In this document: piece by piece, positions 15,611-23,552 of the stretch
Layout: every line of letters begins with the position of its first letter
How positions within the stretch are numbered: position 1 is the first letter of the stretch
Assembly: GCA_030524545.1 (NCBI GenBank)
Contig: JAUNGM010000027.1
Coordinates: 13,750 to 56,041, forward strand
DNA: 42,292 nucleotides
Reading direction: 5' to 3'
Origin: Eubacteriales bacterium
GTDB lineage: Bacteria; Bacillota; Clostridia; Lachnospirales; Lachnospiraceae
Program-made: the position numbers and the translations under genes
Notes under the pieces: generated by a model
Seen by the model: the letters and a program-made list of their open reading frames with translations, nothing else
The model's database searches: none
Told to the model about the DNA's origin: nothing

Positions 15611-15648
15611 AATAAAAAAGACGGAAGATATTTCTGTTCCCCCGTCTC
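15611..15648 (-). terminator. Leader terminator (attenuator) before the sulfate operon genes
   Basis: On the minus strand AGACGG (15647-15642) pairs with CCGTCT (15624-15619), with an extra AA:TT beside a GGG bulge, and is followed by TTTTTTATT. It lies between the leader peptide and the first structural gene, so it should end transcription unless an alternative fold forms. The upstream segment CGTCTC (15716-15711), inside the leader ORF, is complementary to GAGACG (15648-15643) and could act as antiterminator. Confidence 0.75.
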
Positions 15649-15686
15649 AAAAGCCGCAAAAAATCGTGCTTCCTGTGCAGACCGCA

Positions 15687-15806
15687 TTATATTCCGCACC
15701 TATCAGAAGAGAGACGACAAGAAACCTGAATATTCATAAAGCAACACATACACATGGACATATCCTTACACATCTTTTGCTCCATAAAATAACTTCTGTT
15801 TCTCAT
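15687..15806 (-). CDS. Cysteine- and methionine-rich leader peptide
   Basis: A 39-codon ORF read on the minus strand, with ATG at 15806, stop TAA at 15689-15687, and AGGAG about eight bases upstream. Residues include KMCKDMSMCMCC at positions 11-22; in total six Cys and seven Met among 39. It follows a consensus promoter by about 70 nt and precedes a terminator. The composition is that expected of a leader peptide that senses charged Cys-tRNA and Met-tRNA, controlling the sulfate and homocysteine genes below. The stop overlaps another ATG (TAATG). I do not know a described leader like it in Clostridia; the gene assignment is inferred. Confidence 0.75.
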   Translation of the reverse strand: MRNRSYFMEQKMCKDMSMCMCCFMNIQVSCRLSSDRCGI

Positions 15807-15884
15807 ACTTCCCTCTCCTCTCATTGTTTTATCATTCTTTTTTCCTATTAACCTATCTGTTTAATATGTTTATTTGATGATGCT

Positions 15885-15917
15885 ATTATATGCCGACTAT
15901 TCCTATTTGTCAACTAG
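15885..15917 (-). promoter_or_regulatory. Promoter of the sulfate operon with palindromic operator
   Basis: On the minus strand TTGACA (15913-15908) and TATAAT (15890-15885) are exactly 17 bp apart, a full consensus promoter. The 15-bp palindrome CTATTTGTCAACTAG (plus strand 15903-15917) covers the -35 box. The same core sits on the cysK promoter. A perfect promoter needs tight control, which fits repression by the CymR-like protein plus attenuation downstream. Confidence 0.85.
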
Positions 15918-16042
15918 ATTTTATATTTCTTTTCATTTTTTTGGTAATATAAATTGCCGAAGTAAACGCCTACCCATAACGCGAAATCTGTGATAGAATA
16001 AGAAAGGCAAGCTTTTACAAGAAGAAAGGCAGGTTCAGACCG

Positions 16043-18175
16043 ATGAAAATATATAACCAGAAATTTGTAACCGAATATCCCATGGAAGTCTCACCCATGG
16101 CAGAAATCTCAGGGTATCCTGTCCGTCCCGGAATGTTTGAAGTGAATGGAGCAACACCGCTGCAGAGCGGAGTGAATTTTACGATCCATACCCATAGCGG
16201 TACCTCCTGCGAACTGCTGCTCTTTCACAGAGGACAGGAAGAACCGTTTGCAATCCTTCCCTTCCCCGAGGCTTATAAGATCGGAGATGTATACTCCATG
16301 ATCGTATTTGGCCTGAATATTGAAGATTTTGAGTATGCTTACCGCATCGACGGGCCATACTGTCCGGATAAGGGGCTTCTTTTTGACAAAAAAAATATCC
16401 TGCTGGATCCTTATGCAAAGGCGGTCGCCGGCCAGCGCATCTGGGGCTATAAACAGGAAAATGCCTATCATGCCCGTGTCGTAAAAGACATGTTTGACTG
16501 GGGTGATGCGCCGCAATCCAACCGGGAAATGAGCGATCTTGTCATTTATGAGCTTCATGTAAGAGGCTTTACCCAGCACCTCTCCTCCGGTGTACAGCAC
16601 AGAGGAACCTTTGCAGGACTCATGGAAAAAATTCCCTATCTGAAGGAGCTGGGCATTAACGCCGTGGAACTGATGCCGATCTTTGAGTTTGACGAGACTG
16701 TAAATACCAGGGAAGTCAACGGGCAGAAGCTGCTGGAATACTGGGGCTATAATACCGTAAGTTTTTTTGCCCCCAATACCAGCTATACGGCTGCCCAGGA
16801 ATACAATCAGGAAGGAACTGAACTGAAAACTTTGATCAAGGCGCTTCACGATAACGGCATTGAAGTCATTCTTGACGTTGTGTTTAACCACACAGCGGAA
16901 GGCAATGAAAAAGGCCCTTCCTTCTGTTTTAAGGGCCTTGACAATAATGTTTATTACATGCTGACACCAGACGGCAACTACTACAATTTCAGCGGCTGCG
17001 GAAATACGCTCAACTGCAACCATCCCATTGTCCAGCAGCTGATTCTGGAATGTCTCCGCTACTGGACTGTCAGCTACCGGGTGGACGGATTCCGCTTTGA
17101 CCTTGCCAGCATTCTCGGAAGAAATGTAGACGGTTCCCCCATGAACAACCCGCCCCTCCTTAAGAGCTTGGCCTATGATCCGGTTCTCAGCAATGTGAAG
17201 CTGATCGCAGAGGCCTGGGATGCCGGCGGCATGTACCAGGTAGGAAGCTTTCCTGCCAGCAGACGCTGGGCAGAATGGAACGGCAGATACCGGGATTCCC
17301 TTCGCGGCTTTCTGAAAGGAGACTGCTGGCAGTCCTGGAATGCCGCATGGAGCATTTCCGGCTCCGGAGACCTTTACGGCGGATTTTATGAAGACCAGAA
17401 CAACAATTATGCAGGCTATAACTCCTGTGTCAATTTCCTTACCTGCCATGACGGCTTTACGCTATATGACCTTTACGCCTACAACGATAAGCACAACGAA
17501 AGCAACGGATGGAACAACACGGACGGCTCTAACAACAACTTAAGCTGGAACTGCGGCACAGAGGGTGAAACCAATAACCAGGAAACTCTCCGTCTCCGTT
17601 ACCGCATGATCCGCAACGCATGTGCGATCCTTATGTGCAGCCGCGGAACGCCGATGTTCCTGGCAGGCGACGAATTCGGGAATACACAGTTCGGCAATAA
17701 TAACAGCTACTGTCAGGACAATGAGATTTCCTGGCTGGACTGGAATCTGCTGAACAGAAACCGGGACTTATTTGAATTTTTCAAATTCATGATCCACTAT
17801 CGCTTCAAACATCCTGTGATCCGCAAAAAGCTCCCGGATGCCGTCTGCGGAATGGATCCGATCCATACCCACAACCTGAACGCAGAGGATGTCACGATCC
17901 CGCAGGACGCCAGAACCTTCTCCGTAAGCTTTGCAGGCTATAACCGGGAAAGAGGACGGGACGATCTGGTCTATATCTCCGTGAACTCCTACTGGGAAGA
18001 TGTCACCATCACCCTTCCCAACCTGCATCAGCGCGGCTCATGGTACTTAAGCGTCAATACGTATGGCGACGGCCAGGGCCGCTACTGCTACCCGGAAGGC
18101 CAGGAAACCCGCATTGACAGCACCTTTGTTCTCCGTGCAAGATCCGTAGCGGTCTTCACCGGAAGAACGTTTTAG
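16043..18175 (+). CDS. glgX: Glycogen debranching enzyme, isoamylase type (GH13_11)
   Basis: A 710-residue protein: an N-terminal CBM48-like domain (about 25-110), then the GH13 barrel with nucleophile D353 (VDGFRFDLAS), acid/base E390 (LIAEAWDAGG) and D470 (TCHDGF). It hydrolyses alpha-1,6 branches of glycogen or amylopectin in the cytosol. Length and motifs are those of GlgX; there is no signal peptide. It is transcribed alone on the plus strand from the region divergent to the sulfate operon, and ends in a strong terminator. Its promoter is not obvious; TAGAAT near 15992-15997 is a weak -10 candidate. No glg partners are adjacent. Confidence 0.93.
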   Translation: MKIYNQKFVTEYPMEVSPMAEISGYPVRPGMFEVNGATPLQSGVNFTIHTHSGTSCELLLFHRGQEEPFAILPFPEAYKIGDVYSMIVFGLNIEDFEYAYRIDGPYCPDKGLLFDKKNILLDPYAKAVAGQRIWGYKQENAYHARVVKDMFDWGDAPQSNREMSDLVIYELHVRGFTQHLSSGVQHRGTFAGLMEKIPYLKELGINAVELMPIFEFDETVNTREVNGQKLLEYWGYNTVSFFAPNTSYTAAQEYNQEGTELKTLIKALHDNGIEVILDVVFNHTAEGNEKGPSFCFKGLDNNVYYMLTPDGNYYNFSGCGNTLNCNHPIVQQLILECLRYWTVSYRVDGFRFDLASILGRNVDGSPMNNPPLLKSLAYDPVLSNVKLIAEAWDAGGMYQVGSFPASRRWAEWNGRYRDSLRGFLKGDCWQSWNAAWSISGSGDLYGGFYEDQNNNYAGYNSCVNFLTCHDGFTLYDLYAYNDKHNESNGWNNTDGSNNNLSWNCGTEGETNNQETLRLRYRMIRNACAILMCSRGTPMFLAGDEFGNTQFGNNNSYCQDNEISWLDWNLLNRNRDLFEFFKFMIHYRFKHPVIRKKLPDAVCGMDPIHTHNLNAEDVTIPQDARTFSVSFAGYNRERGRDDLVYISVNSYWEDVTITLPNLHQRGSWYLSVNTYGDGQGRYCYPEGQETRIDSTFVLRARSVAVFTGRTF

Positions 18176-18188
18176 TCCAAATGCAAAG

Positions 18189-18235
18189 AACACGCCGGTC
18201 TGAACAAATGCTCTTCAAACCGGCGTGTTATTACT
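18189..18235. terminator. Bidirectional terminator between glgX and the serine hydrolase gene
   Basis: A perfect 11-bp stem, AACACGCCGGT at 18189-18199 with ACCGGCGTGTT at 18219-18229, is followed on the plus strand by an AT-rich tail (ATTACTCTTTT). Genes converge here, so it probably serves both. Confidence 0.85.
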
Positions 18236-18261
18236 CTTTTCTCTGCTGAACTCTCTGCGGA

Positions 18262-19434
18262 TCATTCCCCAAGCAACACATTTCTCAGCTTTCTTGTCAG
18301 GGGAATAGTTCCTGCGTCTTTTTTCTGCTGCATCATAAGGATTGTCATATTCTCCTTTGGAAAATTTGCAAAATAACAGCCAAGCCAGCCGTCCCAGCCA
18401 TACTCTCCCTCCAGTGACAGTCCGCTTGTCCGTCCCGTATCTTTCACTCTTCGCATCAGGTGGGAATATGTGTAACCTTCCAATCCAAGCCACTGTTCCA
18501 TGGCATCCTGCTGATTCCGTGACAATTCCCCGGAAGTCAGGAACCGCACCGTCTTCAGAGACATCACCCGGATTCCGTTCAGGCTTCCTCCATTTAACAG
18601 CATCTGCGCAAATTTTGCATAATCATCAATGGTGGAAACGAGTCCCGCACCTCCTGATTCAAAAGCCGGTGCGCTCTTCATATCGTATGAGATCACCAGA
18701 TTATTCCCCGTGTATGGGACCATACTTCCATCGCCGGCTGTTTCATACGCATCCGCTAACCTGTGCTGCTTTTCCTCAGGCACCCAAAAACCCGTGTCTT
18801 TCATTCCAAGAGGTGCAAAAAGATACTTCTCAAGAAACTCCCCGAACCGCATCCCGGACACCTTCTCTATCACAGCGCCGAGAATATCCGCTGAAAGCCC
18901 GTAGCACCAGGAGCTGTCCGGGTCGAAAGCCAGCGGGATCGAACCAATATGGTTCGCAAACTCCTCTGTGGTCACTGCCTGCTCCGTGTCCATCTTCGTC
19001 TCACACTCCTGAAGATATTCCAGAATCATTTTACCTGCCTGCGTATCTTCTCCTCCGTATGTTAATCCCGATGTCATATTCAGAAGATGAAGGCTTGTAA
19101 TTGGTTTCTTTGCCGTGCGGAACGTTCCGTTCTCCTCTATCTGAAGTCCCCGGAAACCCGGAAGAATCTCCTCCACCGGCTGTGCCAGATCCAGCTTCCC
19201 CTGCTCCATAAGAATCATGGCTCCCGCTGCCGTAATGGGTTTTGACATGGAATAAAGACGAAAAATCGTGTCCCTGCGGATTTCACACTTCTCTTCCCGT
19301 TTTTTGTAGCCGCGGTTTGTATAAAAAACTTCCTCATTCTCTTTCCGGACCAGCATGCTCATCCCTGCTGTAATCCCGTCCGCAATGGCCTCATCGATCA
19401 GCCCGCAAAGCCTTGCTTTTGTCGTCTCTTTCAT
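18262..19434 (-). CDS. Serine hydrolase of the beta-lactamase class C/esterase family
   Basis: A 390-residue cytosolic protein with the serine nucleophile in S62-M-S-K65 (LYSMSKPITAAG), and the family segments YGGEDTQAG, CYGLSADILG and LEGEYGWDGW. Such proteins are often esterases rather than antibiotic-hydrolysing enzymes. It ends the sugar ABC/GH3 cluster, 23 bp after the GH3 stop, so a role in removing ester groups (for example acetyl) from imported sugars is plausible but inferred. No signal peptide. Confidence 0.85.
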   Translation of the reverse strand: MKETTKARLCGLIDEAIADGITAGMSMLVRKENEEVFYTNRGYKKREEKCEIRRDTIFRLYSMSKPITAAGAMILMEQGKLDLAQPVEEILPGFRGLQIEENGTFRTAKKPITSLHLLNMTSGLTYGGEDTQAGKMILEYLQECETKMDTEQAVTTEEFANHIGSIPLAFDPDSSWCYGLSADILGAVIEKVSGMRFGEFLEKYLFAPLGMKDTGFWVPEEKQHRLADAYETAGDGSMVPYTGNNLVISYDMKSAPAFESGGAGLVSTIDDYAKFAQMLLNGGSLNGIRVMSLKTVRFLTSGELSRNQQDAMEQWLGLEGYTYSHLMRRVKDTGRTSGLSLEGEYGWDGWLGCYFANFPKENMTILMMQQKKDAGTIPLTRKLRNVLLGE

Positions 19435-19457
19435 TCTAAAATGCTCCCTTTTAAAAA

Positions 19458-21551
19458 TTATCGTTCAAAAAGAAGTTCCACCGGAGCATTTCCGGTCAGT
19501 TCCCGGCTGCGGGCATCCGGCTGGGAACACCCTACATAAAACGTAAAGCGGTGTCCCTCTTCTCTTCTTTCTCCTGTATCATCCACGATTGTAAATACTT
19601 CATCCGAAACCGGTATCTGCACTTCTTTCTTTTCTCCCGCACCAAGATGGATTCTGGCAAATCCGCAGAGTACCGGATTTCCGGGAGCATGGGAAGATTC
19701 CATATTTTTCACATAAACCTGAACCACATCATCCGTTTCCATAGTGCCGCTGTTTTCCGCCTCTGCCCGGATCATCAGTCCGTTCTCTCCGGTAACCGCT
19801 TCTGCGGAAACGACCTGTACATTTCCATAGGTCAGGCCATATCCAAAGGGATACTGCGCCGTTTTCTCCATATAACGGTAGGTTCTGCCTTTCATGGAAT
19901 AATCGGTAAATTCCGGCAGTTCCTCCAGAGAATTATAAAAGGTCACCGGAAGCTTTCCGGACGGAGAAACCTCCCCGAACAGGATCCTTGCAGCAGCACT
20001 GCCGCCCCGGGCGCCCGGATACCACATATCGATCACAGCGTCAAAATGTTCTGCAGCATAGCTCAGATCAATATCGCTTCCCGCCATCAGGCAAAGCACC
20101 ACAGGTTTGCCCGTCTCCGCAACGGCTTCCATCAGCTCCCTCTGCACCTTCGGAAGCTGAAGATCAACTTTGTCGCCGGATGCATAGCTGTTTCCGGTAT
20201 CTCCTTCTTCTCCCTCCAGAGTCTCATCCAGGCCCACGCACAAGATCACCACATCACTCTGATCCGCCACGATCTTCGCTTCGGACAGACGGTCCTGCTC
20301 ATAAGCCAGTGCTTCCGTCCTGTCCTTAAAAAGCTCACACCCCACAGAAGTATAGACACGGACATCCTCTCCCAGATAATCCTGAATTCCTTCCTGGATA
20401 GTCACATACCTGGATGCGGTACCATGATAATTTCCGATCAGCGCCCTGCGGCTGTCCGCATTAGGACCGATAATTCCAATAGACTTCAGATTTTCTTTTT
20501 TCAGAGGCAGAATTCCATTATTTTTCAGAAGCACCATACTCTTTTCCGCAGCCTTCTGCGCAATCTGCAGATGCTCCGCTGACTCCACTTCCGAATATGG
20601 GATACTGTCAAATTCGCTTCCGTCAAACATTCCAAGAAGATAACGTGTGGTAAAGAGCCGTACAACCGCTTCCGTAATCGTCTCTTCTTTGATCAGTCCG
20701 GCTTCATACGCTTTCAAAACATGTAAATAAGTATTGCCGCAGTTCAGGTCACATCCTGTATTGACAGCCAGAGCCGCCGATTCCTTCGGCGTTGCAGTAA
20801 TCATATGGTTTTCATGAAAATCACGGATTGCCCAGCAGTCCGAAACAAAATGTCCCTCAAATTTCCATTCTTCTTTTAAAATTTTCTGCAATGCCGGGCT
20901 TGCACAGCTTGCTTCCCCATTGACCCGGTTATAGGCCCCCATGACTGCTTCCACCCCGGCCTCCTCTACCAAAGCCTGAAAAGCCGGAAGATACGTTTCA
21001 TACAGATCTTTCGCACTTACCTGTGCATCAAATTCATGGCGCAGCTCCTCCGGCCCGGAATGGACTGCAAAATGCTTGGCACAGGCAGCAGTCTTCATCG
21101 TTTCGCCGTCTCCCTGAAGGGCTTTTACATAAGCAACTCCAAGACGGCTGGTCAGATACGGATCCTCGCCATAAGTCTCATGTCCTCTCCCCCAGCGCGG
21201 ATCCCGGAAAATATTGACGTTCGGCCCCCAAAAGGTCAGCCCCTTGTAAATATCCCTGTCCTCTTTGCCGGAATAGGCATTATATTTGGCACGTCCCTCT
21301 GTTGCTACCACATCTGCGATTTCTTCCATCAGTTCCGTATCAAAGGCAGCCCCGAGAGCGATCGCCTGCGGAAATACCGTAGCCTGTCCGGCCCGCGCAA
21401 CTCCGTGAAGATTTTCATTCCACCAGTTATACGCCGGTATTCCCAATCGTTTAATTGCAGGGGCATTATATCTCATTTGGCTTGCTTTCTCCTCCACAGT
21501 CATCTGTGCAACAAGCGCCTGTGCTTTTTTTCTTGCCTCTTCTCTCTTCAT
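19458..21551 (-). CDS. GH3 glycoside hydrolase (beta-glucosidase/beta-xylosidase type)
   Basis: A 697-residue GH3 enzyme. The N-terminal (beta/alpha)8 domain contains YNWWNENLHGVARAGQATVF and the nucleophile D238 in HFVSDCWAI; then come the beta-sandwich domain (LLKNNGILPL, GPNADSRRALIGNYHG, YPGARGGSAAARILFGE) and a C-terminal fibronectin-III-like domain. No signal peptide, so it acts on sugars imported by the neighbouring transporter. NWWNE...GVARAG is often seen in xylosidase/arabinosidase members, but SDCWAI and length do not settle the specificity. Confidence 0.93.
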   Translation of the reverse strand: MKREEARKKAQALVAQMTVEEKASQMRYNAPAIKRLGIPAYNWWNENLHGVARAGQATVFPQAIALGAAFDTELMEEIADVVATEGRAKYNAYSGKEDRDIYKGLTFWGPNVNIFRDPRWGRGHETYGEDPYLTSRLGVAYVKALQGDGETMKTAACAKHFAVHSGPEELRHEFDAQVSAKDLYETYLPAFQALVEEAGVEAVMGAYNRVNGEASCASPALQKILKEEWKFEGHFVSDCWAIRDFHENHMITATPKESAALAVNTGCDLNCGNTYLHVLKAYEAGLIKEETITEAVVRLFTTRYLLGMFDGSEFDSIPYSEVESAEHLQIAQKAAEKSMVLLKNNGILPLKKENLKSIGIIGPNADSRRALIGNYHGTASRYVTIQEGIQDYLGEDVRVYTSVGCELFKDRTEALAYEQDRLSEAKIVADQSDVVILCVGLDETLEGEEGDTGNSYASGDKVDLQLPKVQRELMEAVAETGKPVVLCLMAGSDIDLSYAAEHFDAVIDMWYPGARGGSAAARILFGEVSPSGKLPVTFYNSLEELPEFTDYSMKGRTYRYMEKTAQYPFGYGLTYGNVQVVSAEAVTGENGLMIRAEAENSGTMETDDVVQVYVKNMESSHAPGNPVLCGFARIHLGAGEKKEVQIPVSDEVFTIVDDTGERREEGHRFTFYVGCSQPDARSRELTGNAPVELLFER

Positions 21552-21606
21552 ATCTGTCTCCTTTAGTGACGATTGCCGGAAGATCCCGGCACTGCTCCGT
21601 CTGTAT

Positions 21607-22464
21607 TTATCCTTTTACCGCACCGGTAGTCAGACCTTCCACAATCTGGTTGCTAAACATACAATATACAATAACCGTCGGTGCAATTGCAATAATAATC
21701 GCTGCAAACATCTGCACATAGTTGGTAGCATACGGTCCGACGAAATACGTCAGAGTTACCGGAAGCGTCTTCTTCTCCGGATCCGAAATAAAAACCATTG
21801 CCAGAAGAAGCTCGTTCCAGTTATTGACAAAGGTCATAAGCCCGGATACAAAGAATCCTGTTCTGCAAAGCGGCAGCGCAATTTTAAAGAAACATCTGTA
21901 AATCCCGCATCCGTCAATGGCCGCTGCCTCAAACAGCTCTCCCGGCATAGATCTGAAGAACCCTGTCAGCAGGAAGATCGTCATAGGCAGGGAAAATGTA
22001 ATATACGGAAGCATCAGGCCGAATCTGGAATTGGTCAGCCCCAGTTTTGCAAAGCGCACAAACAGCGGAATCAGAATACAGTGTACAGGCACCATCATTC
22101 CGATCAGGAAGAATGTATGCATTCCCTCGGAAAGTTTCCATCTCATCCTTCCAATGGCAAAAGCCGCCATTGCGCCGAAGAACATACTAACGATCAGTGT
22201 CACACCGCAGACCAGAACGGAGTTCACAAGTGCCTTGCCCAGTTTTCCCAGCGTCCACGCCTCGGCATAATTGGCAAACTGCATCGCCTTCGGCAGGGAA
22301 AACGGTGCGGACATGACCTCCGCATTATCTTTCAGGGAAACCGACAACATCCACAGAAGCGGTGCGATATAAATAACAGCCAGAACGACCAGCAGCACAT
22401 AAATGGCTATGATGACCGGGCTTAATTTTTTTCTTTGTGTTTTTGTTACTCCTTTATCACCCAT
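21607..22464 (-). CDS. Carbohydrate ABC transporter permease (MalG-like)
   Basis: A 285-residue, six-helix permease of the CUT1 class. The EAA loop is FFRSMPGELFEAAAIDGCGIYRCFFKIALPL. It starts 17 bp after its partner permease ends. Cooperates with the MalF-like permease at 22482-23369 and the binding protein at 23553-24848. No ATPase is present in the cluster, so a shared MsmK-type ATPase elsewhere is likely. Confidence 0.93.
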   Translation of the reverse strand: MGDKGVTKTQRKKLSPVIIAIYVLLVVLAVIYIAPLLWMLSVSLKDNAEVMSAPFSLPKAMQFANYAEAWTLGKLGKALVNSVLVCGVTLIVSMFFGAMAAFAIGRMRWKLSEGMHTFFLIGMMVPVHCILIPLFVRFAKLGLTNSRFGLMLPYITFSLPMTIFLLTGFFRSMPGELFEAAAIDGCGIYRCFFKIALPLCRTGFFVSGLMTFVNNWNELLLAMVFISDPEKKTLPVTLTYFVGPYATNYVQMFAAIIIAIAPTVIVYCMFSNQIVEGLTTGAVKG

Positions 22465-22481
22465 GCTTATCCCCCTTTCTC

Positions 22482-23369
22482 CTATGATTCATATGTTTCT
22501 ACCTTGATCACTTTCTTAACAAGCAAAGTGACGATCAGGCACAAGATCAGCAAAACTACGGAAATCGCACTGGCATAGCCATATTTGAAGTAATTAAAGC
22601 CTTCTGCGTACAGCTCCGTGGCCAGCACCTCTGTCCTGTGATTCGGTCCGCCCTGGGTCATGTTGTAGACCAGGTCAAAGAATTTCAGGGAACCGATACA
22701 GTTCAGGGAAAGGGAAGTCACGATCATCGGTTTGACCAATGGCATGGTAATGTAGCGGAAAGCTTTCGGCTTGGATGCGCCGTCTATATAAGCGGCTTCG
22801 TAAATATCCCGGGAAATACCGGTAATCTGTGCCATATAAAGCATCATATTCTGTCCTACATACTGCCACAGCGCCACAAATGCGATCACCCACATCGGAA
22901 GTACAATGAAGCCTTTGGATTCCATCAGCCACATAGGTCCTTTGATTCCGATCTTAGCCAGAAGCTGGTTAATACCGATCTTCGGATTGAACATAAATGC
23001 CCACAGCAGACCAAGAGCTGCAGAAGACAATACACAGGGAAGGTAATAAATATTCTTAAATACATTTCTTCCCTTTGGAATATTAGTCAAAAGCACTGCC
23101 AGGACCAGACCGATGATCTGCTGGCTGACAGCCGAAAATATCATAAAGAAAATAGAGTTTTTCAGGGCAATCCTGAAGGTTGCATCTTTAAACAGCAATT
23201 TCTTATAATTCGCCAGCCCGATAAATTCCGGCGGCGTCAGTGCCGCATAGTCACAAAAAGAATAATACACCATCTGAAAGATCGGGATTACCAGAATGAC
23301 TACGAACATAAGAAACGCAGGGGCTGTAAATACAAAAATAGCCTTTTTATCTCTTAAAATCTTATCCAT
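22482..23369 (-). CDS. Carbohydrate ABC transporter permease (MalF-like)
   Basis: A 295-residue membrane protein with about six helices and the EAA loop ISRDIYEAAYIDGASKPKAFRYITMPL. ATG 23369 has AAAGGAG five bases upstream. It lies 183 bp after the binding protein gene across a stable hairpin (23454-23502), an arrangement that usually lowers expression of membrane components relative to the binding protein. Confidence 0.93.
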   Translation of the reverse strand: MDKILRDKKAIFVFTAPAFLMFVVILVIPIFQMVYYSFCDYAALTPPEFIGLANYKKLLFKDATFRIALKNSIFFMIFSAVSQQIIGLVLAVLLTNIPKGRNVFKNIYYLPCVLSSAALGLLWAFMFNPKIGINQLLAKIGIKGPMWLMESKGFIVLPMWVIAFVALWQYVGQNMMLYMAQITGISRDIYEAAYIDGASKPKAFRYITMPLVKPMIVTSLSLNCIGSLKFFDLVYNMTQGGPNHRTEVLATELYAEGFNYFKYGYASAISVVLLILCLIVTLLVKKVIKVETYES

Positions 23370-23453
23370 AGCTGCTCCTTTCTTACCGCGCAGGTCTGTT
23401 TTATGCAGAAAGCGCGCCTATGGAGCCGTTTCCTGCATATCTGTCATAAATGG

Positions 23454-23502
23454 GAAAGGCCGCTGGCAAACACGACTTACCTCCGTTCTGCAGCGGCCTT
23501 TC
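23454..23502 (-). other. Intercistronic hairpin between binding protein and permease
   Basis: A perfect 12-bp GC-rich stem, GAAAGGCCGCTG at 23454-23465 with CAGCGGCCTTTC at 23491-23502 and a 25-nt loop. On the minus strand no strong U-tract follows (CCATTTATG), so it looks like a partial terminator or a 3'-end stabiliser of the binding-protein message. Confidence 0.7.
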
Positions 23503-23552
23503 TTCATTTATCCTTTATGGATTTCATTTACCATAGTCTGTCATGGAGTTGC

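Noticed and set aside
15600-15800. T-box or SAM riboswitch in the sulfate operon leader
   Set aside because: No GGTGG(T)ACCGCG T-box sequence, no specifier-loop stem and no S-box core were seen; the Cys/Met-rich ORF plus terminator explains the leader better.
16109-17449. 446-codon minus-strand ORF
   Set aside because: It lies entirely antisense to glgX, which has full catalytic motifs; the reading has no recognisable domain.
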